Part shown: piece after piece, positions 1 through 5,998 of the stretch
How the letters are laid out: every line of letters begins with the position of its first letter
How positions within the stretch are numbered: position 1 is the first letter of the stretch
Notes under the pieces: model-generated
What the model was told of the DNA's origin: nothing
Database searches by the model: none
Seen by the model: only the letters and a program-made list of their open reading frames with translations
Source of the DNA: Faecalibacterium prausnitzii
GTDB lineage: Bacteria > Bacillota > Clostridia > Oscillospirales > Ruminococcaceae
Assembly (NCBI GenBank): GCA_002313795.1
Contig: DCCL01000023.1
Location: 1 to 12,524 of the forward strand
Length of the DNA: 12,524 nucleotides
Reading direction: 5' to 3'
Made by a program: the position numbers and the translations under genes

Positions 1-258
1 CAGGGCAATACCGGCCATGCAACCGCTACTGTCCTGATGGACACCTACGCCCACACGCAGGACAAGCCCCGTTTGGAGTTGACAGAGAAGATCGAAGCCG
101 ACTTCTATTCGCAGGACGTAGCAGGTGCAAAGCTGCAGGGAAGCCTGGAAAACAAAATGCCGGTGGCAACAAAAATCACGGGTAAAATGATTCTTGAAGC
201 CATCCGGCAGATGGATGCAGAAGAACGCCGCGAGCTGACGCGGGTGCTCTTCGCGTAA
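1..258 (+). CDS. Tyrosine recombinase (phage-type integrase), C-terminal fragment
   Basis: The frame is open from the first base of the window, so the gene begins further left and only about 85 C-terminal residues are visible. They begin QGNTGHATATVLMDTYAHTQ. This is the end of a tyrosine recombinase catalytic domain: the GH dipeptide (residues 5-6) is the conserved late histidine box, and the Tyr of MDTYAH (visible residue 16, bases 46-48) is the predicted nucleophile that forms the DNA 3'-phosphotyrosine link. About 69 residues follow the tyrosine, a longer tail than many integrases have. It contains a charged helical end (MDAEERRELTRVLFA). The gene points at the 3' end of tRNA-Arg about 150 bases away, the normal position for the integrase of an element inserted in a tRNA gene. 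The family call is firm from the motif. Whether the element is a phage or an ICE cannot be told from this fragment. Confidence 0.88.
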   Translation, partial: QGNTGHATATVLMDTYAHTQDKPRLELTEKIEADFYSQDVAGAKLQGSLENKMPVATKITGKMILEAIRQMDAEERRELTRVLFA

Positions 259-270
259 AAATCTCTTTTT

Positions 271-357
271 TGTGCAGCGAAATACACGCTGTGCAAGCGA
301 TGCAAAGATAACATGGCTTTTTTGTAAAGTGTGCAGGAGATGTGCAAATGTGTGCAG
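271..357 (+). repeat. Five direct TGTGCA(A/G) repeats, candidate integrase arm sites
   Basis: The heptamer TGTGCAG or TGTGCAA occurs at 271, 290, 330, 341 and 351, all in the same orientation, between the integrase stop and the tRNA. Start-to-start distances are 19, 40, 11 and 10 bases, close to multiples of one helical turn. A weaker sixth copy (GATGCAA) is at 299. Direct repeats beside the core site are typical of arm-type binding sites for lambda-like integrases or of excisionase sites. The repeats are seen directly; their function is inferred. Confidence 0.5.
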
Positions 358-369
358 ACCTCGCCAGAA

Positions 370-412
370 AAACAAAAAAGCCATGAAATCTTTCGATTTC
401 ACGGCATTTTTT
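370..412 (-). terminator. Intrinsic terminator of tRNA-Arg, bidirectional
   Basis: An 11-base stem (380-390 with 395-405) closes a 4-base loop, GAAA on the minus strand. It holds one G-U pair in minus-strand RNA. Six A at 374-379 give the minus-strand U tract, and six T at 407-412 give one on the plus strand. It can therefore end the tRNA transcript and also the integrase transcript arriving from the left. Confidence 0.85.
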
Positions 413-488
413 GGTGCGATGGAAGGGACTCGAACCCCCGGCCTACTGATTCGTAGTCAGTCACTCTATCCAGCTGAGCTACCAACGC
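412..488 (-). tRNA. tRNA-Arg (anticodon ACG)
   Basis: The minus strand folds as a 77-nt tRNA with encoded CCA (412-414). The anticodon stem ACTGA/TCAGT encloses the loop CTACGAA, so the anticodon is ACG (bases 452-454), read as inosine-CG for CGU, CGC and CGA. The D arm contains TAGCTCAGCTGG and the T loop is TTCGAGT. The T stem has three G-C pairs and two G-U pairs. The acceptor strands are GCGTTGG and CCATCGC: six pairs form, and position 4-69 (window bases 485 and 419) is a U-U mismatch. The altered base lies in the 3' part of the gene, the part usually replaced by an integrating element. The integrase fragment lies just beyond this end. Identity is secure, but the mismatch is unusual. Confidence 0.95.
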
Positions 489-513
489 ATACGTTCCGGT
501 CGGAACATGATAT

Positions 514-542
514 ATTTTATCACCCAGACCGGGTTTTGTCAA
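514..542 (-). promoter_or_regulatory. Promoter of tRNA-Arg
   Basis: On the minus strand TTGACA (537-542) is followed after exactly 17 bases by TAAAAT (514-519). Start of transcription is expected near 507. A perfect short inverted repeat, GTTCCG-GT-CGGAAC (493-506), lies between this point and the tRNA 5' end at 488, so the primary transcript would start with a small hairpin leader removed by RNase P. Confidence 0.8.
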
Positions 543-619
543 CACTTTTTCAAAAACAATTTTTTGTTTCCTGAAAAAGAACGTCTTTTCATCCACTTTT
601 TGCCTATTTTCTTTTCCGG

Positions 620-1495
620 TCAGCTCTGCTCCGACAGGTTCTTGGCAATGCGCCGACCGGTGGGGGTGGCGGCGAGGCCGCCCTGGCCGGTCTCCCGGAG
701 GTCGGGGGAGAGGAGGCTGCCCACGCGGCCCATGGCATCGATGACCTCATCGCAGGGGATGGCATAGTCCACCCCGGCAAGGGCCATATTGGCGCAGGAA
801 ACGGCGTTCACCGCGCCCACCACGTTCCGTTTGATGCAGGGCACTTCCACAAGCCCGGCCACGGGGTCGCAGACAAGGCCCAGCAGGTTGCCCAGCGCCA
901 TGGCGGCGGCGGCAGAGCACTGCTCCGGCGTGCCCCCCTTCAGGTAACAGAGAGCGGCGGCAGCCATGGCACTGGCGGCACCCACCTCAGCCTGACAGCC
1001 GCCCTCGGCGCCCGCAAGGGTGGCGCGGGCGGCGATGACCTGACCAAACCCGGCAGCGACATAGAGGGCATCACAGATGGCCTCCTCACTGGCTTCGCCG
1101 GAGCGGGACAGCGGCAGCAGGACTGCCGGCAGGACGCCGCAGCTGCCTGCGGTGGGGGCTGCGACGATCCGCTTCATGCAGGCGTTGCACTCGGCGGTCT
1201 TGAGGGCTTCGGCGGTCACAGCGGCCAGATAGTCGCCGCCAAAACTCTTCCCCTCTTTATGGGCCTGTTCCACTTTGGCGGCATCGCCGCCGGAAAGGCC
1301 GCTGCGGCTCCGCTGGTCGGGGTCATAATCCCGGCTGGTGGCCTGCATCACGTGCCAGAGGTGGCGCATCGTCTCCCGGCTGTGGGGCTCGGTGAGGCGG
1401 CTCTCGGCCAGATCGCTGCGGAGGATGGCTTCGGACAGGGAAATATTCTGGCTGCGGGCTGCGGCCAGCATCTCTTCACAGGACAAAAACGACAT
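620..1495 (-). CDS. sdaAA: L-serine dehydratase, iron-sulfur-dependent, alpha subunit
   Basis: This 291-residue protein is the catalytic, [4Fe-4S]-binding subunit of the two-subunit serine dehydratase (deaminase). It converts L-serine to pyruvate and ammonia in the cytoplasm. Signature segments are APTAGSCG (residues 113-120), GAEGGCQAEVG (162-172) and CDPVAGLVEVPC (209-220). Cys167, Cys209 and Cys220 match the conserved cluster cysteines of the family. The length is usual for an SdaAA. ATG at 1495 is preceded by GAGGAGGGG at good spacing, embedded in the end of sdaAB, and only 3 bases separate the sdaAB stop from this start. The two genes are therefore translationally close and surely co-transcribed. 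No strong GC hairpin follows the stop at 620; only weak AT-rich inverted repeats lie before the tRNA promoter. The enzyme is expected to be oxygen-sensitive, fitting an anaerobe. Confidence 0.96.
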   Translation of the reverse strand: MSFLSCEEMLAAARSQNISLSEAILRSDLAESRLTEPHSRETMRHLWHVMQATSRDYDPDQRSRSGLSGGDAAKVEQAHKEGKSFGGDYLAAVTAEALKTAECNACMKRIVAAPTAGSCGVLPAVLLPLSRSGEASEEAICDALYVAAGFGQVIAARATLAGAEGGCQAEVGAASAMAAAALCYLKGGTPEQCSAAAAMALGNLLGLVCDPVAGLVEVPCIKRNVVGAVNAVSCANMALAGVDYAIPCDEVIDAMGRVGSLLSPDLRETGQGGLAATPTGRRIAKNLSEQS

Positions 1496-1498
1496 CTC

Positions 1499-2182
1499 TC
1501 ACCCCTCCTCACACTCTTCCGGCGCGTCGATATTCATACAGGTCACTTTCCGGATGCCCGGCATCCCGGCCATCTGCTGTTCCAGCTCCGGGGGGATATG
1601 GGAGTCGCATTCCAGCACCATGACCGCATACCCACCGGTGGCAGCACGGAACACTTGCATGGAGGCGATATTGATGCGGCGCTGGGCCAGTGACATGGTG
1701 ACTTCTGCGATGCAGCCGGGGGTATCCTCGTTGTGGATGATGAGGGTGTTGCTGTCGCCGCCGAAGTCGGCGGGCACACCATCGATCTCTGTGACCCGGA
1801 TGCGGCCACCGCCCACGGAAGCCGCCCGCATGGCAAGGGTGCGGCCCGTCCTGCTCTTTAAGGTAAGAACAGCCGTGTTGGGGTGGGCAGAGCGCAGCTC
1901 CACCGGGTGGATGGTGAATTTCATCCCGGCCTTTTCGGCCAGCGCAAAGCTGTCGGGCAGGCGGGGGTCATCCGGGCGGAGGCCCAGCAGCCCCGCCACC
2001 AGAGCGCGGTCGGTGCCGTGGCCCCGGCCTGTGGTGGCAAAGCTGCCGTACAGCCCGATATCCGCCTCAGCGGGGATATCGCCCAGAAGTTTCTGGGCTG
2101 TATAGCCGATGCGGGCAGCGCCCGCCGTATGGCTGGAAGAGGGGCCGATCATCACCGGCCCGAGAACATCGAACAAACGCAT
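1499..2182 (-). CDS. sdaAB: L-serine dehydratase, iron-sulfur-dependent, beta subunit
   Basis: This 227-residue protein is the partner subunit of SdaAA. It starts with the family hallmark MRLFDVLGPVMIGPSSSHTA (residues 1-20), followed by the SDH beta domain to about residue 140. A C-terminal ACT domain (about 145-218) begins NTLIIHNEDTPGCIAEV. In related enzymes ACT domains are regulatory or dimerisation modules, often sensing an amino acid. I chose ATG at 2182 because it gives the standard N-terminus and has a GGAAGGAAG sequence about 11 bases upstream. A TTG at 2269 in the same frame would add 29 residues with no family resemblance. It is the first gene of the sdaAB-sdaAA operon, divergent from tig. 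A serine-degrading operon suggests use of serine as a carbon and energy source or detoxification of excess serine. Confidence 0.95.
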   Translation of the reverse strand: MRLFDVLGPVMIGPSSSHTAGAARIGYTAQKLLGDIPAEADIGLYGSFATTGRGHGTDRALVAGLLGLRPDDPRLPDSFALAEKAGMKFTIHPVELRSAHPNTAVLTLKSRTGRTLAMRAASVGGGRIRVTEIDGVPADFGGDSNTLIIHNEDTPGCIAEVTMSLAQRRINIASMQVFRAATGGYAVMVLECDSHIPPELEQQMAGMPGIRKVTCMNIDAPEECEEG

Positions 2183-2292
2183 GAGGTAATACACTTCCTT
2201 CCGCTCTGCGACCTGCGCGGGCCGCATTTCCCTCCCGGCAGCCCCGAACTGAGCCGCCGCTGCTGACAAAAGAACAGAAATTCTTGCTTTTT

Positions 2293-2298
2293 ATTATA
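2293..2298 (-). promoter_or_regulatory. Candidate -10 element of the sdaAB-sdaAA operon
   Basis: A perfect minus-strand TATAAT lies about 110 bases before the sdaAB start. No good TTGACA is found 16-18 bases upstream (TAGCAC is the nearest hexamer), so the assignment rests on the -10 alone. It sits back to back with the tig promoter, so the two may compete or share control. Confidence 0.45.
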
Positions 2299-2316
2299 CC
2301 GCTTTCGGGCTTATTG

Positions 2317-2336
2317 TGCTATAATAACTTTATAAT
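2317..2336 (+). promoter_or_regulatory. Candidate tig promoter (extended -10, tandem TATAAT)
   Basis: TGCTATAAT (2317-2325) is an extended -10 element (TG, one base, TATAAT). A second TATAAT follows at 2331-2336. Neither has a convincing -35. The extended -10 can compensate for a missing -35, so start of transcription near 2332 is most likely. The same TGTGCTATAAT string occurs at the galM promoter. Confidence 0.6.
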
Positions 2337-2347
2337 GCTTTGAAAAT

Positions 2348-2362
2348 GCCCTCTTGGAGGGC
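2348..2362 (+). other. Short perfect hairpin in the tig leader
   Basis: GCCCTC-TTG-GAGGGC forms a 6-bp stem with a 3-base loop. It ends 5 bases before the ribosome binding site GGAGGG (2368-2373). The 5' arm GCCCTC is also complementary to GGAGGG-like sequence, so it could in principle pair with the ribosome site instead. The hairpin is seen; any regulatory role is inference. Confidence 0.4.
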
Positions 2363-2381
2363 AGCACGGAGGGTATAACCT

Positions 2382-3677
2382 ATGAAACTGGTAAGCGTGG
2401 AAACTCCTGAGAAGAGTGTCTGCAAAATGACTTTCAGCGCGACCGCTGAGGAGCTGGAAGCCGCGTCCAACGCCGTGTACGAGCGCACCCGCGCTACGTA
2501 CACCATCAAGGGCTTTGCCAAGGGCGAGGCCGACCGCGCACAGATCGAGGCCGACCGCGGCGAGCATACCTTCTGGTATGATGCCATCAACGATCTGATG
2601 GACAAGGATGTTCCGGCGCTGTACGAGGCCGCCATGGCAGAGCACGGCTTCCACGCTGTGGATGAGCCGGTGTATGATCTGGTGAGCGTCAAGAAGGATG
2701 AGGGCTTTGTGGCCACCGCCACCACCGCCCTGCAGCCTGAGCTGAAGCTGACCAAGACCACCGGCTTCAAGGCCGAGTGCGTCACCCCGGAAGTCACCGA
2801 CAAAGAGATCGATGCCGTGCTGGAGCGCCGCCGCGCTGCAGCCGCCGAGCTGGTGCCCCACAAGGGCCCGGCCGTCAAGGGCAACATCGTCCATCTGGAC
2901 TACGAGGGCCTGCTGGAAGGCAAGCCTTTCAAGGGCGGCACCGCCCAGAACCAGACCCTGCAGTTGGGCAGCGGCCGGATGATCCCCGGCTTTGAGGAGG
3001 GCATCCTGGGCCACAAGGGCGGCGAGGAGTTCGAGATCTTCGTCACCTTCCCCACCCGCTATTTCGCCAAGGATCTGGCCGGCAAGCCCGTGATCTTCAA
3101 GATCAAGCTGCACGACGTCTGCGTCCGCCAGCTGCCTGCCCTGAACAGTGATTTTGCCAAGAAGGCCGGCAAGGTGGACACCATGGACGAGTTCCGTGCC
3201 CAGATCCGCCAGCAGCTTCACGACGGCAAGCACGCCAGCGCCCTGAACCGCGCCAAGGATCAGATCCTGACCCAGCTGGCCGATGCTGCCGAGGGTGAGA
3301 TCCCCAGTGTGCTGGTAGAGAGCACCTATCAGCAGGAGATGGAGCGGGTACAGCAGCAGCTGCAGATGCAGCGCCTGAGCCTCGACCGCTATCTGAGCCA
3401 GATCCACCAGACCCGGGAGAGCTTCACCGCAGCCGTTCATGCCGCTGCCGAAAAGAACACCCGCGCCCGGATGGCCCTGCTTCAGGTCGCCCAGAACGAG
3501 GGTCTGGTGCCCACCGAAGAGGACATCGACAAGACCCTCTCCCAGCGTGCAGAGCGCGCCAAGAAGACGCTGGAGGAGATCAAGGCCGGCACCAATGTGG
3601 AGGCCCTGCGCCGCAACGAGGGCATCCGCCGCGCTGCCGATTACGTCATCGAGCACTCCACCATCGAGGAAAAGTAA
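2382..3677 (+). CDS. tig: Trigger factor (ribosome-associated chaperone / peptidyl-prolyl isomerase)
   Basis: This 431-residue protein has the trigger factor layout: an N-terminal ribosome-binding domain (about 1-115), an FKBP-type PPIase domain (about 165-245, with LDYEGLLEGKPFKGG, LGSGRMIPGFEEGILG and VTFPTRYFAKDLAGK), and a helical C-terminal chaperone domain (about 250-430). The protein binds nascent chains at the ribosome exit tunnel. The ribosome-docking loop, usually GFRKGKAP, here reads GFAKGEAD (44-51): the Phe and one Lys remain, but the Arg and the Pro are lost. ATG at 2382 has GGAGGG 8 bases upstream. The gene stands alone between its own promoter and terminator; the common clpP-clpX neighbours are absent. 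Family assignment is firm. It could be a diverged paralogue rather than the main trigger factor. Confidence 0.93.
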   Translation: MKLVSVETPEKSVCKMTFSATAEELEAASNAVYERTRATYTIKGFAKGEADRAQIEADRGEHTFWYDAINDLMDKDVPALYEAAMAEHGFHAVDEPVYDLVSVKKDEGFVATATTALQPELKLTKTTGFKAECVTPEVTDKEIDAVLERRRAAAAELVPHKGPAVKGNIVHLDYEGLLEGKPFKGGTAQNQTLQLGSGRMIPGFEEGILGHKGGEEFEIFVTFPTRYFAKDLAGKPVIFKIKLHDVCVRQLPALNSDFAKKAGKVDTMDEFRAQIRQQLHDGKHASALNRAKDQILTQLADAAEGEIPSVLVESTYQQEMERVQQQLQMQRLSLDRYLSQIHQTRESFTAAVHAAAEKNTRARMALLQVAQNEGLVPTEEDIDKTLSQRAERAKKTLEEIKAGTNVEALRRNEGIRRAADYVIEHSTIEEK

Positions 3678-3691
3678 TTTCGTTATTTCCG

Positions 3692-3722
3692 AACGCCTGC
3701 ACCCGCCGTGCAGGCGTTTTTT
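3692..3722 (+). terminator. Intrinsic terminator of tig
   Basis: A perfect 11-bp stem (3692-3702 with 3708-3718) has a 5-base loop CCGCC and runs into a T tract to 3722. It lies 14 bases after the tig stop codon. Confidence 0.92.
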
Positions 3723-3740
3723 CATCCGTTGCTTTTGCAC

Positions 3741-3769
3741 TTGACTTTTGCACCCTGCTGCGGTATTTT
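3741..3769 (+). promoter_or_regulatory. Promoter of the DUF4097-like gene
   Basis: TTGACT (3741-3746), a 17-base spacer and TATTTT (3764-3769) form a good vegetative promoter just after the tig terminator. The start is expected near 3776, giving a short leader before the AGGAGG at 3799-3804. Confidence 0.7.
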
Positions 3770-3813
3770 TAGGGTGGGAGAATCTATATCACTGCGACAG
3801 GAGGTTTCTTCTT

Positions 3814-4638
3814 ATGAAAAAGTTTCTTCTCGCTCTTCTGACAGCTGTCACAGCTGCGGCGCTGCTCTGCGGCGCGGCCGCTTCTGTTTCTACTTACAGT
3901 GTCGGATATGAGGCACCTGCCGGCATCGATACCATCGTGGTGCAGGACAGCTGTGCAGCCGTCGTGCTGCAGGCTGCGGATGTTGACCATATCCATGCCG
4001 ACTACACCTACAGCTCCACCTACGCCATGCAGGGCGCACATCTCTATGATTTCTCGGCGGCGGGCAATACCCTCACCGTGACCAAGGTGCGGGAGCCCAA
4101 CTCTTCCATCATGATCCAGAGCCAGGACACCCGCGCTTGCACCCTGACGCTTCAGGTGCCCCGCCAGACCATGGCATCCGTCACCATCAGCACCACCAAT
4201 GACAGCATCACCCTGAGCGGCATCTCCGCTCAGACTGCCACTCTTACCACCGACAATGGACGCATCGAGGTCTCCGACTTCAGCGGAAACTCCCTGAGCG
4301 GCACCACCCGGAACGGCAAGATCAGCCTGAGCGGCATCTCTGCCCAGACCCTGACCACCGCCATCCAGAACAGCGGCACCCTCAAGCTGGAGAACATCTC
4401 TGTGCCCGTCTGCAACGCGACGGTCCAGAACGGCAGCATCGTTGCCTCTGTGGTCGGTGACAACACCGCCTACAGCATGAATCTGGTGGCAGGCGGCGGC
4501 AAGATCCGTGTCTCCGATTCCGCCGACCGGAATTTCCTCCTTCTGGGCAGGGACTCCATGCAGCAGAATGCCGGTGCTTCCCAGACCCTGAACCTCACCA
4601 CCAGCAACGGCGATGTGGACGTGCAGTTCGTCCACTGA
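3814..4638 (+). CDS. Secreted DUF4097-like beta-repeat protein
   Basis: This 274-residue protein is probably secreted. Its N-terminus is a Sec signal peptide: MKK, a hydrophobic run to about residue 24, and a likely cut near AAASVS. No lipobox, LPXTG motif or C-terminal membrane segment is visible. From about residue 120 to the end, short repeats of roughly 20 residues carry T-x-N-G-x-I-x-[LV]-S patterns (TTDNGRIEVSDF, TTRNGKISLSGI, IQNSGTLKLENI, VQNGSIVASVV, TTSNGDVDVQF). This is the stacked beta-strand style of the DUF4097 'putative adhesin' family. LSGISAQ occurs twice (134-140 and 172-178). ATG at 3814 is chosen over one at 3748 because it has AGGAGG 9 bases upstream and begins the signal peptide. 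Function is unknown; envelope stress or surface roles seen in relatives are only a guess. Confidence 0.8.
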   Translation: MKKFLLALLTAVTAAALLCGAAASVSTYSVGYEAPAGIDTIVVQDSCAAVVLQAADVDHIHADYTYSSTYAMQGAHLYDFSAAGNTLTVTKVREPNSSIMIQSQDTRACTLTLQVPRQTMASVTISTTNDSITLSGISAQTATLTTDNGRIEVSDFSGNSLSGTTRNGKISLSGISAQTLTTAIQNSGTLKLENISVPVCNATVQNGSIVASVVGDNTAYSMNLVAGGGKIRVSDSADRNFLLLGRDSMQQNAGASQTLNLTTSNGDVDVQFVH

Positions 4639-4652
4639 ATCCTCGGTACAAC

Positions 4653-4686
4653 AAAAGCCTGTGCAGCAGATGCCGCACAGGCTTTT
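4653..4686. terminator. Bidirectional terminator between convergent genes
   Basis: A perfect 12-bp stem (4653-4664 with 4675-4686) has a 10-base loop. It is bordered by A on the left and T on the right, so both the plus-strand beta-repeat gene (stop 4638) and the minus-strand tauE gene (stop 4703) can terminate here. Confidence 0.9.
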
Positions 4687-4702
4687 TCTGTTTACAGAGG
4701 TC

Positions 4703-5479
4703 TCAGCCCAGCCACTGGAAGCCCATGACCACCACGCCGAGGATGACGAGGATGATGCCCGTTGCCCGGTTGAGGGTCTTGGCGTCAGCCTTATTGGCGA
4801 ACACGGCCGCGATGCGCGCCCACAGCAGGGTGAACACCACGCAGAGGGCCCAGACCGACCACTCCGGCATACCGCCGATGGCAAAGTGGCTGACTGCACC
4901 CGTAAGGGCGGTGAAGGTCATGATGAACACGCTGGTGCCCACGGCAGTTTTCAGCTCATAGCCCAGCACGCTGGTGAGGATGAGGAGCATCATCATGCCA
5001 CCGCCCGCGCCGATGAAGCCGCAGATAAAGCCGATGAGGACACCGCAGACCACGGACTGGATGGCCCGCTTCTTTGCGCTGACGCCCTGCATGGCCTCTT
5101 TGGTGGTCATAACGGGCCGGAGGATGAACTTGATGCCCAGCAGGAAGGTCATGAACACCGAGAAGCTGCCCATGGTGGCAGAGGGAAGCAGGCTGGCCAC
5201 CCAGCTGCCCACCACCGTGAACACCAGCACACTGACCATCATGATGAGGCCGTTTTTGATGTCCAGATTCTTGTTCTTATGGTAAGTGTAGGCCGACACT
5301 GCGCTGGCCAGCACGTCCGACGAGAGGGCGATGCCCACAGCCATATAGGGATCCATATGCAGGAATGTGATGAGCATGGGGCTGATGACTGCCGCTGCAC
5401 TCAGGCCGGCGAAGCCGGTGCCAAGGCCGGCACCCATACCGGCAAAAAAGGTCACAAGGACCGTGATCAGGATATTCAT
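4703..5479 (-). CDS. Sulfite exporter TauE/SafE family membrane protein
   Basis: This 258-residue integral membrane protein has about eight hydrophobic segments in two related halves. The N-terminal half starts with GAGLGTGFAGLSAAAVISPML (about 16-36). The second half starts with GFICGFIGAGGGMMMLLILT (about 150-169). This GxGGG-containing duplication is typical of the TauE/SafE (former DUF81) family. Members move sulfite, sulfonates, organic acids or other anions, or assist thiol compounds; the substrate here cannot be read from sequence. ATG at 5479 is chosen because GGAAGGAG lies 9 bases upstream and the hydrophobic N-terminus begins there. An in-frame start at 5620 would read inside marR. 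The marR stop and this ATG are separated by one base (TGAAATG), so the MarR regulator very probably controls this transporter. Confidence 0.9.
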   Translation of the reverse strand: MNILITVLVTFFAGMGAGLGTGFAGLSAAAVISPMLITFLHMDPYMAVGIALSSDVLASAVSAYTYHKNKNLDIKNGLIMMVSVLVFTVVGSWVASLLPSATMGSFSVFMTFLLGIKFILRPVMTTKEAMQGVSAKKRAIQSVVCGVLIGFICGFIGAGGGMMMLLILTSVLGYELKTAVGTSVFIMTFTALTGAVSHFAIGGMPEWSVWALCVVFTLLWARIAAVFANKADAKTLNRATGIILVILGVVVMGFQWLG

Positions 5480-5480
5480 T

Positions 5481-5918
5481 TCAATGTTCTCCTTCCAGAA
5501 TGGCGTCCAGATTTTTCCCGATGATATCCATCGTCTCAAAAAACGCCGTTCGCTGTGCTTCGTTGGTGTGTTCCAGCAGGCGGCGGCCAAACTCCTCCTG
5601 CACGGCACGGCCCTGCTCAATGATGGGCTGGGCCTTTTCGGTGCAGCGCAGCAGGGTGCGGCGGCGGTCGGCGGGGTCGGCTTCCCGGGTGAGATAGCCC
5701 TCCTGCACCAGCCGGTCCACGTTCACTGAGACAAGGTTCGCTTTCAGCTTCCGTACCTCCACCACATCGCTGGCAGTCTGGTAGCCGGGGTTGTTGGCCA
5801 GGAACATCAGAATATCAAAAGCCGTCTGCGGCAGATGGAGCCGCTGGCAGAGGGGGCGGCAGAGCGCCGTATAGGCCGCACTGGTCTTCCGCCCGAACTC
5901 GATGCCCGGAGTTTTCAT
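5481..5918 (-). CDS. MarR-family transcriptional regulator
   Basis: This 145-residue protein is a winged-helix DNA-binding repressor of the MarR type and probably acts as a dimer. Residues about 30-60 (LPQTAFDILMFLANNPGYQT then ASDVVEVRK) form the first helices. The recognition helix is about 58-73 (KLKANLVSVNVDRLVQ), and the wing is DPADRRRTLLRCTEK (81-95), with the conserved D-x-R-D/R-R signature. ATG at 5918 has GGAGG 6 bases upstream. An upstream in-frame ATG at 5951 lies within the probable operator and start-site region, so it is unlikely. It is the first gene of an operon with tauE. Overlapping palindromes at its promoter suggest it represses its own operon until a ligand, perhaps the transporter substrate, binds. 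Confidence 0.92.
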   Translation of the reverse strand: MKTPGIEFGRKTSAAYTALCRPLCQRLHLPQTAFDILMFLANNPGYQTASDVVEVRKLKANLVSVNVDRLVQEGYLTREADPADRRRTLLRCTEKAQPIIEQGRAVQEEFGRRLLEHTNEAQRTAFFETMDIIGKNLDAILEGEH

Positions 5919-5942
5919 GGAGTCCCTCCCTGTGATACAAAA

Positions 5943-5962
5943 TTGAATCATTCAAATTTGAA
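5943..5962. promoter_or_regulatory. Candidate MarR operator, overlapping palindromes
   Basis: TTGAAT-C-ATTCAA (5943-5955) and the perfect 12-base palindrome TTCAAATTTGAA (5951-5962) overlap, giving three TTGAA/TTCAA half-sites. They cover the expected transcription start (about 5960) and the first leader bases of the marR-tauE transcript. This fits steric autorepression, as in many MarR operons. The palindromes are seen; binding is inferred. Confidence 0.7.
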
Positions 5963-5966
5963 ATAA

Positions 5967-5995
5967 ATAATATCACGAGGCAGAAGAGTTGTCAA
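5967..5995 (-). promoter_or_regulatory. Promoter of the marR-tauE operon
   Basis: On the minus strand a consensus TTGACA (5990-5995) is followed by exactly 17 bases and TATTAT (5967-5972). The -35 abuts the feoB terminator. Such a strong promoter with palindromes at its start site points to control by repression. Confidence 0.88.
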
Positions 5996-5998
5996 TAC

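Noticed and set aside
543..619. AT-rich inverted repeats after sdaAA as its terminator
   Set aside because: Stems such as AAACAA/TTGTTT are short, AT-only and without a clear U tail, too weak to annotate.
2183..2269. TTG start at 2269 extending SdaAB by 29 residues
   Set aside because: The extension does not resemble the family, whose proteins begin at MRLFDV. The ATG at 2182 has its own ribosome site.
2319..3740. Long open frame of 473 codons on the minus strand opposite tig
   Set aside because: It is a shadow of the GC-rich codon pattern of tig. Its Leu/Gly/Ala/His-rich translation has no domain logic, and it runs through the tig terminator.
4613..5524. 303-codon His/Asp/Glu-rich plus-strand frame opposite tauE, resembling a metal-binding protein
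   Set aside because: The His-rich composition is what antisense of Met/Val/hydrophobic membrane codons gives. TauE on the minus strand has clear motifs and a ribosome site.
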